Shown piece by piece: positions 33,613-43,151 of a stretch of DNA of 64,000 bases; positions within the stretch are counted from its first letter, which is position 1, and every line of letters begins with the position of its first letter. The DNA is taken from contig OZ252213.1 of the NCBI GenBank assembly GCA_965249045.1, positions 1 to 64,000 of the forward strand. Reading direction: 5' to 3'. This DNA is from Nemesobacter sp965249045 (GTDB lineage Bacteria > Desulfobacterota_D > UBA1144 > Nemesobacterales > Nemesobacteraceae). The translations under genes and the position numbers were made by a program. The notes under the pieces were generated by a model, which made no database searches, was not told where the DNA came from, and saw only the letters and a list, made by a program, of their open reading frames with translations.

Positions 33613-34028
33613 CTGTCTCTGCTGGACAGATCGTCATCTGAATTCCCTACACCGTCCGGGCCATTAGATCTTATATAGTACAATCCGTCCTCGGTCTGGT
33701 CAGCTCCGAAATATACAAACTCGTTTCCCCAAGGATCAAACGGCACGCTTGAAGACTCCAGATAGCGCCTCCATCTTCTGGCTTCCCTGCCCACCGTTAC
33801 CGGGTCGATCAGAGCATGCAGCCCCTGCTGGGTTTCGGGATAAAAACCGTTATCAAACTTAAACAGCTGGAGCGCCTGCTCAAACTGCTTGATCTGAATC
33901 ATAGCCTGTTTTTCCTTTGCTCTCTCCCCCTGACCTATCACATTCGTGCCCACTATGTAGGCAAGTCCCGCGATGATAAGTACGACCACCATAATTTCAA
34001 TCAGAGTAAATCCCATCTGGGATCTCAT
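33609..34028 (-). CDS. gspG: Type II secretion major pseudopilin GspG
   Basis: A 139-residue shaft subunit of the pseudopilus. Class III signal MGFTLIEIMVVVLIIAGLA with Glu5, followed by the GspG-specific QGLHALI, WGNEFVYFGA and SNGPDGVGNSDDD calcium-binding C-terminus. Full length. Confidence 0.95.
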   Translation of the reverse strand: MRSQMGFTLIEIMVVVLIIAGLAYIVGTNVIGQGERAKEKQAMIQIKQFEQALQLFKFDNGFYPETQQGLHALIDPVTVGREARRWRRYLESSSVPFDPWGNEFVYFGADQTEDGLYYIRSNGPDGVGNSDDDLSSRDR

Positions 34029-34045
34029 TTTTGTTACCTCCCTGC

Positions 34046-35254
34046 TCAGCTTATTACCGAAGTTAAATTCAATACGGGTAAAAGTATAGCGAAAACTATA
34101 AAACCCATCACGACGCCCATAATCAGTATCATTACCGGTTCAAGAAGAGAAGTCAGCGTGGAAAGCATGCCGTCAACTTCAGTGTCGTACATATCGGCCA
34201 CTTTCGAGAGCATGTCTTCAATTTTGCCGACTTCCTCACCCACAGATACCATTCTTACCACAAGAGGCGGGAAAATCCCGGTCTGCCCAAGACAGTCTCC
34301 AAACGCCGAGCCTTCCGCCACCTTGACTTGGACATCCCTGATATTTTCAACGTAAAGACTGTTTCCAAGAACCGATTCGCTCACCTTAATCGAGTCAAGA
34401 AGAGGAATACCGCTTGAAAGCAGTGTGGCAAGCGTCCTTGTAAAACGGGAGATCATCACTTTTGAAGACATTTTCCCGAACACAGGAATCCGAAGGGATA
34501 ATCTGTCGTAGATCTTTCTTCCAGAAGGGGTTTTTACGTACCTGTGCGCGAAAAAGAATACGACGGCCGTAAAAACCAGCATCAGGGCGAAATTCTCCCT
34601 GAGAAAATCGCTTGCGCCTATAAGCACTACCGTAACAAATGGCAAAGCCTTATTGCTGGCCTCGAATATATCGGCGACTTTGGGAATTACGAAAGTCATC
34701 ATGAAGACAAGCACCCCCATCCCGACGACAAACATTATCGCCGGATATACCATGGCGCCTCTGATCTTCGAAGTGAGTTCCAGTTGTTTTTCAAGAAAAT
34801 CCGCGAGACGGTCGAGTACAACGTCAAGAGTGCCGCTTGCCTCGCCCGCGCGGACCATACTCACGTAAAGGTCGGAAAAAACGCTTTTGTGCTCCTCGAG
34901 TGCGGCGTGAAGAGAACTGCCTTCACTCAGTCGGTTTCTGACCTCGGAGAGAATCTCTTTCAGCTTCTGGTCATCGGTCTGCTCGTAGAGAGCCACAAGC
35001 GACGTCTCAAGAGGAAGACCGGCAGAAATCAACGTGGAGAACTGCCTTGTCATAACGGCAAGTTCCGAGATGCTCACCCCGCTCCACGGAAGGCTTCTCG
35101 ACGAGCGACGAGCCCCGGTAGACTCCTTTATGGAAGAAAGATAGACACCGCCTTTTCTGAGCTTGTCGCCTGCGGTCTTGACCGATTCTGCGCTGATAAC
35201 CCCACTTACCGATTCGCCCTTGTCGTTAATGGCTTTGTAGTTGTAAACAGGCAT
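34046..35254 (-). CDS. gspF: Type II secretion inner-membrane platform protein GspF
   Basis: A 402-residue polytopic platform protein with two homologous cytoplasmic T2SSF domains (about 65-190 and 265-390), each followed by membrane helices (MVYPAIMFVVGMGVLVFMM and the C-terminal LEPVMILIMGVVMGFIV). It connects the GspE ATPase to pseudopilus assembly. Start at 35254, 32 bp downstream of the gspE stop. Confidence 0.95.
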   Translation of the reverse strand: MPVYNYKAINDKGESVSGVISAESVKTAGDKLRKGGVYLSSIKESTGARRSSRSLPWSGVSISELAVMTRQFSTLISAGLPLETSLVALYEQTDDQKLKEILSEVRNRLSEGSSLHAALEEHKSVFSDLYVSMVRAGEASGTLDVVLDRLADFLEKQLELTSKIRGAMVYPAIMFVVGMGVLVFMMTFVIPKVADIFEASNKALPFVTVVLIGASDFLRENFALMLVFTAVVFFFAHRYVKTPSGRKIYDRLSLRIPVFGKMSSKVMISRFTRTLATLLSSGIPLLDSIKVSESVLGNSLYVENIRDVQVKVAEGSAFGDCLGQTGIFPPLVVRMVSVGEEVGKIEDMLSKVADMYDTEVDGMLSTLTSLLEPVMILIMGVVMGFIVFAILLPVLNLTSVIS

Positions 35255-35286
35255 TTTGAAATACCGATGCTAAAGATAACCCCGGG

Positions 35287-36969
35287 CTAGCTCTCCGCCA
35301 GTACCTCTTCCGTAACCCTGAGAACCTCGTCAATTGACGTTATACCTTTCGCGACTTTGTCAGCACCATCCATTCTCAGGGTGACAAGTCCGTTTCTCAG
35401 AGCCTTTTCCTTAAGGGTGACCGAATCCGGATTTATGAGAACAGCGTTTTTAAGCTCGTCATCAATCAGCAGAATCTCAAAAATTGCTATTCTTCCAGAA
35501 AACCCCGTCTCCATGCACTCATGGCACCCTCTAGCCCTGTAGATTTTTCCTTCGGGACAGAACTCGCGCGCAAGCCCGATACGGGTAAGTTCTTCGTCAA
35601 GCGGCACGTACTGTTCTTTGCACTGCGTGCATAGAATCCTGACAAGTCTCTGGGCTACTACCGCCGAGAGGGTCGAAGCTATAAGAAAAGACTCCACTCC
35701 CATATCGGCAAGCCTGGTCACGGCACTTACCGAATCATTGGTATGCAATGTGGAAAATACGAGGTGTCCCGTGAGCGAAGCGTTCATGGAAATATCGGCG
35801 GTTTCCCTGTCCCTTATTTCCCCCACAAGTATAACGTCAGGGTCCTGTCTCAGTATTGAGCGAAGTCCGTTTGCAAACGTAAGACCCACCTTGGTGTTAA
35901 CCTGGATCTGGTTGATTCCCTGTATCTGATATTCAACCGGATCTTCTATGGTAATTATCTTCTTGTCGGGAAGATTGATCCTCTGCAGGGCGGCATAAAG
36001 ACTCGTCGTCTTGCCGCTTCCCGTGGGTCCCGTAACGAGTATTATTCCGTGGGGACGCCTGGCAAGGGATTCCAGAAGTTCAAGTTTTTTTCCTTCAAGA
36101 CCAAGCTGTTCAAAGCTCATTAGCACTGAAGACCTGTAAAGCAGCCGCATTACCACGCTCTCTCCCCATGAAGTGGGAACGGTCGAAACCCTTACGTCAA
36201 TATCCCTTCCTCCAATCTTCAGCCTTATGCTTCCGTCCTGGGGCTTCCTTCTCTCCGCTATGTCAAGTTCAGACATGATCTTCACGCGCGAGATCACCGA
36301 AGACTGCACTGTTTTCGGAACTTTAGTCACGTCGTGCAGAATGCCGTCCTTTCTGAATCGGACCAGCACTTCTTTTTCAAAGCACTCTATATGAATATCG
36401 CTGGCGTGCTCCCTTACGGCCTGAAAAAGAAGCGTGTTTATGAATTTTATGATCGGGGCTTCATCTTCGGCCTCAATCAGATCCTGGGGTTCGGTAAACT
36501 CCATGTCGGAGAGTCCCGAACCGTCGTTTATATCTCCTGATGCAACGTCTTTGCCCTGTTCGTAAACCCTGTTAATGCTGTCGTTCAGTACGCGCTCAAG
36601 AGTAATATAAGTTTCAAGTGAGCAGTTAAAGCGGGATCGAACTTCGTCAAGGGCATAGAGCTCCTGGGGCGGGGCGAACACAACTTTGAGTGTTCCGTTG
36701 TCTTTGTTTATGGGAAGTATTCTGAATTTTTTAGCGAAACTGATCGGAAACTGCTTTATCAGTTCATAATCTATATCGTCTTCCGGAATTGATTCGATTT
36801 TCTCGATTCCGTAGAATTCGGAAAGGACGTCAAGGGCCGGGGAATCTTTGAGTATGTCCGTTTTGAGCAGTATGTCTTCGGTGTTCTGGGCGTTTTTCCC
36901 TTTTAGCTCTTCAATTCTCCCCATCACTTCGGGGTAACGCCTGCTTATTATTTCATCCAGGGCCTTCAT
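35287..36969 (-). CDS. gspE: Type II secretion ATPase GspE
   Basis: A 560-residue hexameric AAA-type traffic ATPase that powers pseudopilus extension. It has an N-terminal N1E-like domain, an aspartate box (ITIEDPVEYQ), Walker A GPTGSGKTT, Walker B ILVGEIRDRETADI, and the GspE-type tetracysteine zinc motif (CTQC and CHEC). Complete. It sits between gspD and gspF. Confidence 0.96.
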   Translation of the reverse strand: MKALDEIISRRYPEVMGRIEELKGKNAQNTEDILLKTDILKDSPALDVLSEFYGIEKIESIPEDDIDYELIKQFPISFAKKFRILPINKDNGTLKVVFAPPQELYALDEVRSRFNCSLETYITLERVLNDSINRVYEQGKDVASGDINDGSGLSDMEFTEPQDLIEAEDEAPIIKFINTLLFQAVREHASDIHIECFEKEVLVRFRKDGILHDVTKVPKTVQSSVISRVKIMSELDIAERRKPQDGSIRLKIGGRDIDVRVSTVPTSWGESVVMRLLYRSSVLMSFEQLGLEGKKLELLESLARRPHGIILVTGPTGSGKTTSLYAALQRINLPDKKIITIEDPVEYQIQGINQIQVNTKVGLTFANGLRSILRQDPDVILVGEIRDRETADISMNASLTGHLVFSTLHTNDSVSAVTRLADMGVESFLIASTLSAVVAQRLVRILCTQCKEQYVPLDEELTRIGLAREFCPEGKIYRARGCHECMETGFSGRIAIFEILLIDDELKNAVLINPDSVTLKEKALRNGLVTLRMDGADKVAKGITSIDEVLRVTEEVLAES

Positions 36970-36984
36970 TTTCTTAGAACTTCC

Positions 36985-39564
36985 CTACTCAAGCGTATTC
37001 AGATCCCTTTTGTGAAGCAAGGTCTTTCTTCTCTGGTAATCCATAAGCAGCTGCTTCATATCGCTTTCCGTCTCAACTATCCGCGGGGTAAGAAGTATCA
37101 TCAGGTTAAGCTTCCTGCTCTGAGTGCGTTTGAACCTGAAGAGGTTTCCAATCAGCGGGATATCTCCAAGTAAAGGGGTCTTGTTGTGAAGCACCTCTTC
37201 TCTGTCCTGAACCAGCCCGCCTATAACAAGGGTCTGTCCGTTTTTGACTATAACCGATGAGCTGGCGCTTCTCGTCGTGGTTGCGATACCGAACTGGGCG
37301 GTATTAAGTCCCGAGGGCGCCTCCCGTGTGGAGGAAACTTCGGTAACTATGTCAAGGTTAAGGTATTCGCCTTCGCTTATCTGGGGTGTGATGCTGAGCC
37401 TTATTCCCACCGGCAGCCTCTCGATCGTCTGAACCGTCACGCCGCTTGTACCCACGGTGCTGCCCATCGGAAACGGTATTATGTCAGCAACCACTATCTC
37501 AGCCGGTTCGTTGTCGGTAGTGATAATGCTCGGGGTTGAGAGAACGTTGACGTCGGTCACGGAATTTAAAGCCTGGAACACCGCGGAGAACGAAGGAAGA
37601 GCCGGAAGGGGACCCGAACCGTCGGCATCGATTTCCTCTCCCACAACGCCGAGAAAAAGTCCCGAGAGACTGCCTATGGCTGTCGCCGCGGTCGCGGGGT
37701 TGGCCGCGACTCCGAGAAGGCTCGGGATGCCCGGCAGCTGCTGTCCGATAAAACCAAGGTTGTCGCCCTCGATTCTGAGACCGAGGCCGAAGTTGGTTCC
37801 CAGCGCACGCAGGTTGTCAAGACCCACCTCAAGTATGGCGGCCTCAACGAATACCTGTCTTCTTCTTACGTCAAGTTTGTCCACTATCTGCTTAACCATT
37901 CTGTACTGCGTGAGGGAACCGACCACTATAATAGAGTTTGTCGCGGGATCCGAGGTTATCTTCAATCCATCGGAGGAAGATACGACTACGGAACTGCCGG
38001 TCTGTTGACTCCCTCCTCTTCCTATGTTCCGGCCTTGTGAGCCGAGACCGCCGACATCTCCGCGATTACTCAGGTTGCCCTCCCCGAGACGGTTTGAAGA
38101 CTGGCTTGTTCTGCCGGATTGTCGCGTATTATCGCGGTAGGAAGCAGAAGAGACAGAACTCCCTTTTCCCTCCGTGAACAGATTCCCGAGAACCTCGATT
38201 ATCTGCTCGGCGTCGGCGTTTCTAACCGATATAACATAGACATCCTGTTCGGCGTGTTCGCTTTTGATGTCCAAAACGGCGATCGTCTCCTTTATCAGGG
38301 GAAGGTCCCTCGGATCGGCAATCACTATTATGGAATTTGTCCGCTCGTCGTTTATCACTTTAAAGCCCAGAAGCTCCGAGCTTCCAGATACGAATCCGTC
38401 GTTTTTACCTTTTGACGATTTGGTTTTGGCGCTTTGAGGGCTGAAGATCTCAAGCAGCTTGAAAATGACGTTGGCCGAACTTGTGTTATTCACCCTTACA
38501 AATTCTATTTTTTTATCATAATCAAGACTCGCCACCACTTCCGCTATCCTGTTCACGTTATCTTCATTGTCAATTATGACCAGAGTGTTTGCCGGTGCGT
38601 AAGCCTTCATAAACCCTTCCTTGCTCACGAGGCTTCTAAGAACGTTGGAGATCCCCTTGGCTTTTACGCTTTTAAGCTTTATCAGCTTCATCACGTATTT
38701 CTGGGAAGACTCTCCAAGGTCAAAATCCGACCTCAGCGGTATGCTCTCCGACTTTATCCCCTTTTTCGGAACGATCTTGTTGACTCCGTTTGCGCTTACA
38801 ACCGAATAACCGTTCATATCAAGCAGTATTTCAAAGATCCTAAACGCGTTCTCCCTCTCGAAACCACCCTGGGGAGTGATGATCGTCACGTTCTTGTCCC
38901 TGATCTTGTCACTTAGGAGATAAACCTCGGAGGTTATCTCACTTATGGTCTTCACCATTTCCTTAAGCGTCATGTTGGCGCGAAGGTTGACCATTCCCTG
39001 GTCTTCGAGAATTTCCTCGCCATCTTCTCCGACAGTATCATCACCGGAACCCCCGGCGATCTCCTCAGGTTCAGCTTTAGCGGTCTTCTCAGTTGAGTCC
39101 TCGGCGACCGCGGGCGACACCTCTTCAGGCTTCTGCGCTTCAGGCTCCGGGGCTTCCTGCGGTTCGGGCCCCGGCTCGGCTACAACTCCCGGCTGAGCCA
39201 AATCGATCGGGAGGCCGGGGTCTTCGACGAAATCCTCAGCGACCTCGTTGCCGGAGACTTTAACCGCATCTTTGCCGAAGGGTCTTGTAACTTTTCTACC
39301 AGGATTCTTTGCGGCTTCCTCGGCTAACGCCTTTGCGGCTTCTCTGACAATATCAGCAGGTTTCGGAGGCAAATCTTTTATGGACCCATTCTGCCCTTGC
39401 GCTTCCTGCTGTCCGGAACTCGGAGCGACAACAGCCTTTAACGTCCTAGGATCCGGCGGCTCGGGGTTCTCGCCGGAAGCCGGCTGCGGACAGACTATCG
39501 AAGCGGAAAAAACGAGAACCGCCGACAGAACCAAAAAAAGATTTTTATCAAGAAAAGATCTCAT
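36985..39564 (-). CDS. gspD: Type II secretion outer-membrane secretin GspD, with long acidic N-terminal extension
   Basis: An 859-residue secretin forming the outer-membrane gate. After a Sec signal peptide it has an unusually long low-complexity segment (about residues 30-195) rich in Pro, Glu, Ala and Lys. Then come the N0 domain (MTLKEMVKTISEITSEVYLL), N1-N3 domains with a Ser/Gly/Asn-rich loop in N3, and the secretin core (VNVLSTPSIITTDNEPAEIV, VIVKNGQTLVIGGLVQD, TPLLGDIPLIGNLF). The C-terminus lacks an obvious long S-domain. Typical GspD proteins are about 650-700 residues and lack the disordered insert before N0. Confidence 0.95.
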   Translation of the reverse strand: MRSFLDKNLFLVLSAVLVFSASIVCPQPASGENPEPPDPRTLKAVVAPSSGQQEAQGQNGSIKDLPPKPADIVREAAKALAEEAAKNPGRKVTRPFGKDAVKVSGNEVAEDFVEDPGLPIDLAQPGVVAEPGPEPQEAPEPEAQKPEEVSPAVAEDSTEKTAKAEPEEIAGGSGDDTVGEDGEEILEDQGMVNLRANMTLKEMVKTISEITSEVYLLSDKIRDKNVTIITPQGGFERENAFRIFEILLDMNGYSVVSANGVNKIVPKKGIKSESIPLRSDFDLGESSQKYVMKLIKLKSVKAKGISNVLRSLVSKEGFMKAYAPANTLVIIDNEDNVNRIAEVVASLDYDKKIEFVRVNNTSSANVIFKLLEIFSPQSAKTKSSKGKNDGFVSGSSELLGFKVINDERTNSIIVIADPRDLPLIKETIAVLDIKSEHAEQDVYVISVRNADAEQIIEVLGNLFTEGKGSSVSSASYRDNTRQSGRTSQSSNRLGEGNLSNRGDVGGLGSQGRNIGRGGSQQTGSSVVVSSSDGLKITSDPATNSIIVVGSLTQYRMVKQIVDKLDVRRRQVFVEAAILEVGLDNLRALGTNFGLGLRIEGDNLGFIGQQLPGIPSLLGVAANPATAATAIGSLSGLFLGVVGEEIDADGSGPLPALPSFSAVFQALNSVTDVNVLSTPSIITTDNEPAEIVVADIIPFPMGSTVGTSGVTVQTIERLPVGIRLSITPQISEGEYLNLDIVTEVSSTREAPSGLNTAQFGIATTTRSASSSVIVKNGQTLVIGGLVQDREEVLHNKTPLLGDIPLIGNLFRFKRTQSRKLNLMILLTPRIVETESDMKQLLMDYQRRKTLLHKRDLNTLE

Positions 39565-39606
39565 AACCTGTTTTAATCTTAAGAAACTGAATTTCTCACC
39601 GTGGGC

Positions 39607-40557
39607 CTAGTAAACCGTGTACCGATTGCTTTTTCTTTTACCTCTCCTCGTGAAATCAACGGTGAATTCGCTCTGACCCTTTAAATCGGTGAAAAGCGAG
39701 AGAGCGCTTTGCACGTCGTTTAAAGCGACTTCATTTATCTGGTGAACTACATCCCCGTTTCTAAGACCCATCTTATAAAACACGCTTCTGCTCTTCACTC
39801 CGAAGATCTTGATGCCGTCATCGCGCGGCACAATCTTAGCCTCTGTTATTAAACTTCCGGGCTCAGCGAGCAGCTCGTCAAACATCCTTCTCTCTATCTG
39901 GTACACGCCATCGCTGACTTTGCTTACTCCCGAAGCTGACGACTTTTTTGACTTCGAGGACGGCTTGTTTTTTCCTGAAGAAGAACTGGGGGCGGTTTTT
40001 GAAAAAACTGATTCAAGCTCATTTCCGCATGTAATCAGCTCCGGACCCTCGGCGCGACGTATAGTCACTTCGCAGTCGTCTATTCTCACTACCTCCACTT
40101 TCTCGGATGTTACAAGATCAACCCACTGCCCTTCAGAATAACCCTTTATTTTAAGATTTTCCATATTCTTTATTACAGCGACGCTCCTGTTCGCCGAAGG
40201 ATGGGTGCGGCTTTTGAGTATGAAAGTTCCCAGAAGTTCAAGCTTAAGGGAGGTTTTCGGGGTAATTTCCCCCTCCAGAACTCCGGGAAGATCAGTGGTT
40301 TCCATCTGCCCTGCGTATCCACCCGCTCCAAACAGGTTCGTTTTCAATATTGAGTCGTAGTAGCTCCTTGAACGATAAGGAATCTTAACCCGTCCGTACT
40401 TCTCCTTATAGAGGTGTCCGCTTGTCACACCACCCTTGTCAGATTCTATTTTGTCGCGCAGGCCGTTGTTGATCATGGCCGCGACCGAGTACGCGATGGC
40501 GATTATCAGCAAGACATTTACGACCCAGACATACTTTCTTAAAAGAAATAAGGGCAT
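39607..40557 (-). CDS. gspC: Type II secretion inner-membrane protein GspC
   Basis: A 316-residue bitopic protein with an N-terminal membrane helix (VWVVNVLLIIAIAYSVAAMI), a periplasmic HR domain (about 90-165) that contacts GspD, a Ser/Lys-rich linker (SSSGKNKPSSKSKKSS), and a C-terminal PDZ-like domain (VFYKMGLRNGDVVHQINE) implicated in substrate recognition. First gene of the gspC-K operon. The gap to the upstream gene is 76 bp and AT-rich. Confidence 0.9.
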   Translation of the reverse strand: MPLFLLRKYVWVVNVLLIIAIAYSVAAMINNGLRDKIESDKGGVTSGHLYKEKYGRVKIPYRSRSYYDSILKTNLFGAGGYAGQMETTDLPGVLEGEITPKTSLKLELLGTFILKSRTHPSANRSVAVIKNMENLKIKGYSEGQWVDLVTSEKVEVVRIDDCEVTIRRAEGPELITCGNELESVFSKTAPSSSSGKNKPSSKSKKSSASGVSKVSDGVYQIERRMFDELLAEPGSLITEAKIVPRDDGIKIFGVKSRSVFYKMGLRNGDVVHQINEVALNDVQSALSLFTDLKGQSEFTVDFTRRGKRKSNRYTVY

Positions 40558-40633
40558 AGTCAGTTCCTAAATTAATTTCACGTAACTTAATAAAATACCT
40601 TATTTTTTGGTAATATCCCTTTCATCACACAAC

Positions 40634-41680
40634 CTACGAAAACTCAGAATTCTTAAGCGATGCCGCACCGACGACAGGGGAGTTTTCAAGCACAGCGCAA
40701 AAGTACCGCTTTTCAAGATTATATATATCAAAAGCAAGCTCCGAGGCCCGCTCGAATCCCCGTTCGCATGAAGCACTTTCGCTTATCTGTTTGAAAAGCA
40801 CCCCAATATCGTACCACTTCTGACCGATCCTGTTCATCTCCTCCGGCAGATCGGATCCGTAAGAAGGCGAAAGCACAGCGGAGACTTCTTTCAGGAAATC
40901 CCTGTAAAACCACCTGAAAGCGGCTCCGCAAACCCCCCTTCTGCATATGACCTGATAAGTGAACCTCGATGTCCACTTCCAGTCAGCAATATCCTTCCAT
41001 CCCGGAAGATCCTCGGCCCATTTCTTTATAACCCCAACGCTCGAGGTTCCTCTGAGGGTGGTTCGACCTTCAAGCATCATCTCGGCGTTTTTTCTGACAG
41101 CACCGATAACCATATCCCGAAGATCAAGGCCGTTTTCCAGAAACTCCACTTCAACACGGTTGTTGGAAAGGGGGTATGGCCTCGCTTTTGAGCTTCTTGC
41201 CTTCTTCATATTTTCAAAAGAGACGGTCTGAAGATCTTCAAACGAGTTGTCCGCCACGTAAAAAACGGATTCGGAGTCATCGTATCCGCACACAGCGATT
41301 ACGTGTCCGGGGAAATGGGTTTTGGAGTCAAAATACTCAAGGTAGCGGATATCGGCCTGTATCAGTACCGGAACATCCCTGTCAATAAATTCCTTGAGGT
41401 CAGCCGAGGCCCGCTCATCGTCATCCTCGTATTTCCAGTCGGCAACTTCAACACCGAAGTTCCTCAGAAAATTAATTTCCATCAGGGGACCGCGGGGCTG
41501 TATAATCTTGCTCGGGTTCATCCCCTCGTCGCAGGAGTAGTAAAAACCGAGCCCGGCTCCGAGCCCGAAACACATCTGCTCGGAGAGATCGCGCCCGTAG
41601 TAGCGGCAGACGTCCCTCACGGCGGCGGAACCGCAGTGCACGCCTTTTAAGTGTTTCCAACCCTTTATTATCTTTTTCAT
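40634..41680 (-). CDS. BtrH-like N-terminal domain protein with DUF4872-like C-terminus
   Basis: Resembles the BtrH family, named after the butirosin acyltransferase. The N-terminal domain has a papain-like arrangement: Cys in HCGSAAVRDVCRYYG, the SEQMCFGLGAGLGFYY stretch, His in FPGHVIAVCGYDD and Asp/Asn in FYVADNS. The remaining 200 residues are helical and match the DUF4872 partner domain by position. ATG at 41680 gives 348 residues; an in-frame ATG at 41761 adds a hydrophobic leader unlike the family and is rejected. It is divergent from DUF1152. The acyl donor and acceptor are unknown; BtrH moves an acyl group from a carrier protein to an amine. Confidence 0.75.
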   Translation of the reverse strand: MKKIIKGWKHLKGVHCGSAAVRDVCRYYGRDLSEQMCFGLGAGLGFYYSCDEGMNPSKIIQPRGPLMEINFLRNFGVEVADWKYEDDDERASADLKEFIDRDVPVLIQADIRYLEYFDSKTHFPGHVIAVCGYDDSESVFYVADNSFEDLQTVSFENMKKARSSKARPYPLSNNRVEVEFLENGLDLRDMVIGAVRKNAEMMLEGRTTLRGTSSVGVIKKWAEDLPGWKDIADWKWTSRFTYQVICRRGVCGAAFRWFYRDFLKEVSAVLSPSYGSDLPEEMNRIGQKWYDIGVLFKQISESASCERGFERASELAFDIYNLEKRYFCAVLENSPVVGAASLKNSEFS

Positions 41681-41828
41681 AAAAAGTCGTAAGAAAAGCA
41701 GATTAATATAGCCGGAAATCGATATTCCATAAAGACCCGGCCCGTGCGCCCGATTCATCACGCGGGCAAACCGCCTTGATGATTGCGCCAGAACGGATAT
41801 TAGTAATCATCTCTACGGATAAGTCATT

Positions 41829-42779
41829 ATGCTTGAGAAGATCCTCAGAAATTCGAAAAAAGCCATTCTGCTCGGAATAGGCGGTGGCGGCGACATAGTC
41901 GGAACCCTTCCAACGGCAAACCTGCTCGAGACAAACGGCACACAATGCGTTCTCGGAGGACTTAGCTGGGAGCGCTTCACGATAGACCCCGACCCGGGAC
42001 CCAGGAAACTCGAAGAGGCGCGCAACGTTCGCGAGATAAACGACGTGGTCTGGAGATGCAACAAGGATTCGATCACCCGAGCGGGAGCTAGATTCGCCGA
42101 GGCGGGCATGGCCGAAGTGCTGGGAGAGGAAACCCTTCTTGTCGATATAAGCTACGGTTCGGGGAAGGTTTTCGAGGGAATAACGGACGCCGCCGAAAAA
42201 CTCGGCGCGGATCTTGTGGTGGGAATAGACGTCGGGGGTGATGTGCTCGGGTTCGGGGACGAGAAGGGACTCATGAGTCCGCTTGCCGACGCCATAATGA
42301 CAGCCGCGCTTTACAGGCTGAGCTTCCGTATGTCCACCATGATGGGAGTATTCGGTTTCGGAAGCGACGGGGAACTGTCCAAGGCGGAACTTGAAAGATC
42401 ATTCGGTATCATTGCGCGAAACGACGGAATGCTCGGGAGCTGGGGGATATCCGGTAGAACCCTGGAACTTATGGAAAAAGCCGTAAGCGTGATACCTACC
42501 GAGGCAAGCAGGGGACCCGTTGAATACGCAAAAGGCATCTTCAGCGCCACTTCAATAAGGGGCGGCAGCAGGAAAGTCGAACTCGACATAAGTTCCACCG
42601 TAACCTTTTACATAGATCCAAGAGTGGTTTATGAGAAGGTATCAAAACCCGCTCAGGCGGTTTACGGATGCGAAACAATAGGGGAGGCAAATGTGAAGCT
42701 TAACGAAGCGGGGATCAGAACGGAACTTGATATTGAAATGGAGCTTTACGAAAATCCGGGGGACGGGAGCTCTATATAG
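41829..42779 (+). CDS. DUF1152 family protein
   Basis: A 316-residue protein with an N-terminal glycine-rich nucleotide-type loop (ILLGIGGGGDIVGTLPTANLL), then GGLSWERF, LVVGIDVGGDVLGFGDE and LADAIMTAALYRL. It matches DUF1152, a family best known from archaea (Pyrococcus, Sulfolobus) with no settled function. The repeated Gly/Asp segments suggest a Rossmann-like ligand site. It has no membrane or signal segment. It is divergent from the BtrH-like gene and immediately followed by the outer-membrane barrel remnant. Confidence 0.75.
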   Translation: MLEKILRNSKKAILLGIGGGGDIVGTLPTANLLETNGTQCVLGGLSWERFTIDPDPGPRKLEEARNVREINDVVWRCNKDSITRAGARFAEAGMAEVLGEETLLVDISYGSGKVFEGITDAAEKLGADLVVGIDVGGDVLGFGDEKGLMSPLADAIMTAALYRLSFRMSTMMGVFGFGSDGELSKAELERSFGIIARNDGMLGSWGISGRTLELMEKAVSVIPTEASRGPVEYAKGIFSATSIRGGSRKVELDISSTVTFYIDPRVVYEKVSKPAQAVYGCETIGEANVKLNEAGIRTELDIEMELYENPGDGSSI

Positions 42780-42782
42780 TTT

Positions 42783-43049
42783 TTGAATATCCTAGAGTTG
42801 TCGTCGTTCGGGCTGCTGTTTCCAATTCCGGTCCGCGAGGATTTCCGCAAACTCCCCCATGGCGGCCGCGCGCTCCGGGTCATAACTCCTTACGGAGGGT
42901 TCTCCATGTTGGGGGACAGGAGATACAGGGCTGGATGGCGTCTGAGCCTTGGCGACTCTTTTAACCTCAGCCTCGAGGGTGACCGCACTGAAACCGACAA
43001 CACTCCCTCCCGGCACGCGGTGGCGCTTCGGGGTGACCTGAGATGGTAG
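42783..43049 (+). pseudogene. Remnant of an autotransporter-type outer-membrane barrel C-terminus
   Basis: The last about 55 residues (LRVITPYGGFSMLGDRRYRA, then GWRLSLGDSFNLSLEG and HAVALRGDLRW) have the alternating amphipathic strands and terminal aromatic Trp of an outer-membrane beta-barrel end. They resemble the recurrent C-terminus of large autotransporter-like surface proteins. The first about 20 residues do not fit, there is no signal peptide or ribosome site, and the piece starts right after the DUF1152 stop. So it is most likely a fragment left by deletion. Confidence 0.55.
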
Positions 43050-43055
43050 GTAGCT

Positions 43056-43081
43056 GCGCGGGACGCATAGGGGTCCCGCGC
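43056..43081 (+). terminator. Strong GC hairpin after the barrel remnant
   Basis: GCGCGGGAC, an eight-base loop (GCATAGGG), then GTCCCGCGC: a perfect 9 bp stem beginning 7 bases after the remnant's stop codon. No T-tract follows, so it is either a transcript-stabilising stem, a degenerate terminator, or a bidirectional hairpin shared with the convergent lipoprotein gene. Confidence 0.5.
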
Positions 43082-43151
43082 GTAAACCCGTTTCCTTTTG
43101 TATGGAGAGACGCCTTTGACCTACCTGAAAAGATGACGCAGAGGCAGGGAA

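Noticed and set aside
41681..41761. Longer start for the BtrH-like protein
   Set aside because: The extra 27 residues are hydrophobic and unlike the family start; the ATG at 41680 matches the expected N-terminus.
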